Source of the DNA: Artemisia argyi
Taxonomy: Eukaryota; Streptophyta; Magnoliopsida; Asterales; Asteraceae
Length of the DNA: 64,000 nucleotides
Direction of reading: 5' to 3'
NCBI GenBank assembly: GCA_030686995.1
Contig: CM060709.1
Location: forward strand, 122,356,373-122,420,372
In this document: piece after piece, positions 59,853 to 64,000 of the stretch
Layout: every line of letters starts with the position of its first letter
Position numbering within the stretch: position 1 is the first letter of the stretch
Made by a program: the position numbers and the translations under genes
Notes under the pieces: generated by a model
What the model was told of the DNA's origin: nothing
Database searches by the model: none
What the model saw: the letters and a program-made list of their open reading frames with translations, nothing else

Positions 59853-61877
59853 CAATTTAATAGCAATGTTAACTATGATACTCCATATATGAATCCTAAT
59901 GGAGTTCAAGTTGCACAAAATGGTGCTAATGATGAGGAAACACGTGCTTTATTTGAATCATTATTGAACAATTGTGGTATTGAAATTGAGAAAGTTAAAA
60001 AGGTCAATAGCGATGTTAAGGCCGCAAATGTTAAATTAACCGCTGAGCTTGAGAGTTACAAGGAAAACGTTAAAGCTTTTGAATTTCATAACAAAAGATT
60101 GTCTGAATTAGAAACTGGTTATCAAAATTCCGTTTCAAGGGAACAACAATTGCAACTCAAGTTTGATACACTTGATGTTAATTCTTTCAAAAAGATAAAA
60201 TCTTTAAACGCGGAAATTTCTGAATTACAAAACCAACTTTCTAAACAAAAAACAGCTTATACCAATCTTGAAAAAGAAAGGGATGAGTTGAAAAAGGATT
60301 TTGCAAAGAAAGAAGACAAACTTTTGGAAGAAATTGTAGAGTCAGAACACATGATTGCACATTTAGAAGAATTAGTGATTAAGTCGGGTCAGTCAAGTCA
60401 AACAATGAAAATGATTTCAAATCAAACTAATCCGATTTACCATACGAAACATAAAATGGTTCTTGGTAACAACACCCCTTGTAATCTCAAGAAAGCTCAG
60501 CAAGAACAGAATGTTTTGTACAATGGTAATGTGATTTACACCAAACATGATCCTCCCGTCGTTAGGGATTCTGTGCTAACGATAGAACATGTCGAAGAAA
60601 GCATAAATAAAATGAAACAAAAGGATTTGAAGCCCATTGATTACAACAAATTGAATAAACTTTCGGGAATCACTTTTGTTCTACAAACAGAACCATCTGC
60701 GTTTTCCATAAAATGACCATTTGCGAAATTCTTGTCTAAAAAGAAAGTTGTTTCCAAATCTCTTTCAAAAATGGAACAAATGTCCTCTAACAACACTTTT
60801 AATACAAGTGAGGCTAAAGAAATTCTTGATGACGTTAAAAAGAGAATTCAAGAACTTCAAAATATTGTTGAATCGAAAACTACCATCAATATTAACAACT
60901 GGCATTCTAGTTTTCATATCGAACAGAAAAAGGTGTTTCAAAACGAAATTACTATCCCACTAAATAACATCAGTGCAAGGGTAATCCATTTTGAACAAGC
61001 TTTCTTAAAAGAAACGGCCGACTTTGTCAAGGACCACAAATCCCTGGTAAACGAAGCTAATGATACTTGTGAAAACATGAATGTTTTGGAAAGGTTAAAT
61101 GATTCTCTCTTTGAAGCTGTCATGACTACTGATATAATGTCCATCATTTTACAAACATATTCGGTTCAAGACGATGAAAGACTGCGAGCTGAGACATCTG
61201 AAATTGTTTCCAAATATGAAAATGCTCTTGTAAAACTTGAAAAAGATTCCCTTCCAAAAGACTGTAGTGACAAAGTTAAAGTTGCTGTGTTAAACAAGAA
61301 TGTTGAATTTGTCTGTCCTACATGTAAAAAATGTGTTTTTTCAGCTAACCATGATGCATGTATTGCAAAATTTATCAAGAAAAGAAAGTCAAGTGTCAAG
61401 GCACAATCCACTAAGACACCAAATAGAAACAAACCCGTTGACAACACGAAAATGGATAAGAAACCTACTAGGTGGATACCGAAAGGATGTAGTTTTTCCA
61501 AGACTGAGACTTCCGCTGCATCTGATAAGAAGACTACGTCTAGATCTTACCTTAGGTGGATTCCCACGGGAAAAGTTTTTAAAACACTTGGTCTTAGATG
61601 GATTCCCACAGGAAAGATTTTTGATAGTTGCACCAAGACAAATAATAGTTATAATCATCAGGATAAGGAAGTAGAAACCATTACAACCATTGATAGTCAA
61701 CAACCGCAGAGTGATGATTCATGTATTTCTAACACTGTTATTTGTGAAACCTCTTCGTCTTCGGTTGCAGGTGCTTCAACTATCTCAGAACCCAGTTCAT
61801 CAGAGGGCTCAAATTCTGTAAATTCTATAAAATCATTCTTTCAATCTTCTATTTTTGATTTTCCTTTTCTTTTGTAA
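59853..61877 (+). pseudogene. Copia-3 gag, coiled-coil and C-terminal part
   Basis: The frame continues from 40914 across LARD-2 (QFNSNVNYDTPYMNPNGVQV) to TAA 61875-61877, with one in-frame TGA at 60714-60716. The first ~190 residues form a long coiled coil (ETGYQNSVSREQQLQLKF; LNAEISELQNQLSKQK). The second half has CPTCKKCVFSANHDAC (a Cys/His unit), Lys-rich stretches and tandem RWIPTGK-type repeats at four places, then a Ser-rich end. Resembles Asteraceae Copia polyproteins before the protease. Pol does not follow; the frame ends in A-rich sequence. Confidence 0.7.
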
Positions 61878-63030
61878 AAACGAAAACAAAATACAAAATT
61901 TGAAAAACCAACAAAAATAAAATACAAAAATATAAAATTTCAAAAAACCAAAAACAATATAAAATCAAAAAATCCAAAAATATTCTTCTCACGACATGTC
62001 TCTTGTATAATCGATATTCTGTACATTTCTAGAAATGTCATTCAACAATGATACGGATATGTACAGATGCTTGAGCGGGAGTTCTTTAAAATGTTTTTCT
62101 TAAAACATGTCGTTTCTCAAAACTTTCTTCACGATGGCTTTCGTATACTTCAGTACGAAACCCGGGCTTAAATTAATGACTTCTTAGTACTTTAGCTAAG
62201 GACTCGTACTTCAAAATAATGGGTTCTGGACATATCTGTTCAGGACCCGTGCATCAAAGAAAGGAAAGTGCTTAATCAAAACAATGATTTCAAATATTTT
62301 TCGAGCACTTATCCTAAAACGAGAACCAAACTCTTATCTGGCTTGAGTTTTCTTTAGAAAAACTTTCAAAATCTTTAAGCTCAAGACCATGATTGTTGAT
62401 CTAATGATAAATTAGATTTTCAAAAATCTCTTACATTCTGAGCACCACCTTTGCAAGATTTTTCAAAAAGATTTTCAAAATCTATCAAAATCAGTGCTCA
62501 TCATCAAAATGACTTGTGTACACCTTACAGTGCACAACTCAAGTTTTCAAAGAAAGGTGCTATACAAAATGATTTTCATCAACAAAGTGCACTTATCCTA
62601 AAAAATGGACACTGTTGTACGTCTCAGTGCGACATTCATATTCAAACAAAGAGAAGTCTTTGTTTTTCAAAAACCTTGATGCAAAATTCAACAAATATGA
62701 AATTTCTTACTTTTTCAGAATTTTGCTCAAGAAGACTCCTTCCCTCTAAACTGTTTACAAAAGGGTAAATTATCAAAACATTTATGAGTTTTGAGGGGGA
62801 GTATTTCAAAAACAAAAATGTTCCAATTTCATGCAAAAACAAATCTGTCTATCTCTCCAAAAGCTTTTTCTTCATCAGTTGATATAAAAAATATCACGAT
62901 ATGCTATTTTTGAGGGGGAGAAGATATGATTAAAATGTGATCAAAGATGTTTAAAGTATGTGACTGAATCTCAGAAGAGCTCGACTCAGTAAGTACCAAT
63001 GAATTGAGGAAGCTTAAAATGTCAGTAATC
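61878..63030 (+). other. Copia-3 non-coding region after gag
   Basis: No pol-like frame. GAGGGGGAGTA (~62794) and GAGGGGGAGAAG (~62911) are purine tracts like those that precede 3' LTRs, but no LTR copy of 38923-39318 follows. Confidence 0.55.
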
Positions 63031-63210
63031 GAAAAGACTTGTCCTGGACGGGTAATAATTTCAAGCTAGTCTAACTAGTGATGTAAGCGTGTCTCGAATA
63101 GGACTTGTCTGAGTAGAGTGTACCGTATCGAGAGACTTTCTTTGGACTTGACCAGGACGGGTAATAATTTTAAGCTAGTCTAACTAGTGATGTAAGTGTG
63201 TCTCGAATCG
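63031..63210 (+). repeat. Direct repeat, ~108-bp spacing
   Basis: GGACGGGTAATAATTT-C/T-AAGCTAGTCTAACTAGTGATGTAAG occurs at ~63048 and ~63156 with two or three differences. Confidence 0.8.
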
Positions 63211-64000
63211 GTCATGTTCACTGAAAGTGGATCAATTCAAAAAGTGCAAACTCCTCTCGCATGTGCAAATTTCTTAAAAATACATGAGCACATGTGAAGG
63301 GGGAGTCCTTCAAAAGAAATGCAAAACTCTCGAAGTGTCAACAATGTGTTTTATTATTATAAACACTTTGAGAGATTTTCAATAAATGGTTTCATGGCAA
63401 TGATAGGATAGTCATGGTGTTATAAGGTGACTAAGGTTAGGGAAAACCGTCCTATGATCCGCCAGAGCCGGGGGGATCTACCCAAGGACAATTCCAATAG
63501 ATTAGAATTAGAAGTCATTAGGTATGATTGAAAAAAAATGAGAAAATGAGAAAGGAGAAAGAAGGGGTTGAAGAATTAAAAAGAAAAGTTGTGATAAAGG
63601 GTGAAAAGAAATAGCCCTCTAAATGTTCTACCTTAGGGCAGACACCGGGTTCAACTCATATGCTACTGGTGTTACTAAGGTGACACCGGTATTGAAGACA
63701 AGACGTCGTGGACCCAGTGACGCACTGCACTAAACCTTCTTAACCACTCAAGTTCTCTTAAAAGAGCTTGTTTCATTCTCACGGGGAACCGGTGTAATCT
63801 ATCGACCTGTCTCTTAGAGATGGTTGATATTGAAGCAGGAGACCTCTCCCTAATCTCCGCATAGGAAACCAAATGTGCACTTATCGAGTCTAGAGCCCCG
63901 AGATTCATCAAAAGATCTCATAGGAACACATGATATTTCTACACTGGTTGTTCAACATTAAGGACGCCAGATGTAAACTTAAGAGTCCTACGCAGATCTT
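63211..64000 (+). other. Non-coding end of window
   Basis: A third purine tract GAAGGGGGAGTCC lies near 63296. ACACCGG words repeat at 63640-63690. The open frame on the minus strand at 63675-63911 has no recognisable domain. The element continues past the window. Confidence 0.45.

Noticed and set aside
63675..63911. 78-codon minus-strand frame near the window end
   Set aside because: No domain, no homologous copy in the window, lies in the non-coding tail of Copia-3.

Overview
This is a plant nuclear window made almost entirely of transposable elements; I see no intact host gene. It is AT-rich and contains long-LTR retrotransposons, (TA)n arrays, a SINE and gene-fragment debris. The zinc-knuckle and LTR sequences most resemble families I associate with Asteraceae (daisy family). 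That placement is inference; no search was run.

Layout. 1-4.2 kb: non-coding repeats (tandem arrays, a hAT-like MITE, GAGCTC-rich sequence). 4.2-27.5 kb: a DNA transposon (CACTA-like end at 27540) carrying exon fragments, introns included, of three unrelated host genes in one orientation: a Furry/MOR2-type cell-morphogenesis protein, cytosolic prolyl-tRNA synthetase and proteasome subunit RPN2. Two retroelements sit inside it. LARD-1 (4509-14432, TSD CTCCC) lies within a Furry exon. Copia-1, a SIRE/Maximus-like element (17414-27218, TSD GAATC), lies within a ~180-bp tandem array. 27.5-38.9 kb: small debris, namely an HSP70 fragment, a LINE zf-RVT fragment, a Gypsy-like LTR remnant, a MULE-type MITE with a 9-bp TSD, a TIR element bounded by (TA)n arrays, a Helitron-like hairpin, an Au-like SINE and a PB1-like exon. 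38.9-64 kb: a three-level nest. Copia-3 (5' LTR at 38923, open at the window end) is interrupted by LARD-2 (40915-59847, minus strand, TSD GGGAA), whose gag-like gene is interrupted by Copia-2 (46961-55082, plus strand, TSD TAGAT).

How the parts relate. LARD-1 and LARD-2 have 3.6-4.0 kb LTRs, a tRNA-Asp-type primer site and one gag-like gene, with no pol, so they must be mobilised in trans. Copia-1 and Copia-2 are diverged relatives that each carry two extra genes between pol and the 3' LTR: ORF A (plant-transposon-protein/env-like domain) and ORF B (Pro/Ser-rich with a C-terminal CxxC). Pol is mostly deleted in Copia-1 and absent in Copia-2, yet both accessory genes persist.

Most interesting signals: (1) GC-rich palindromic modules at the same positions in Copia-1 and Copia-2 (LTR promoter, upstream of ORF A, upstream of ORF B) with a different sequence in each family; (2) a matching leader-exon-plus-intron arrangement upstream of ORF A in both; (3) four repeated hairpins with pairing-preserving changes in the 3' non-coding region of both LARDs; (4) the three-gene captured chimera.
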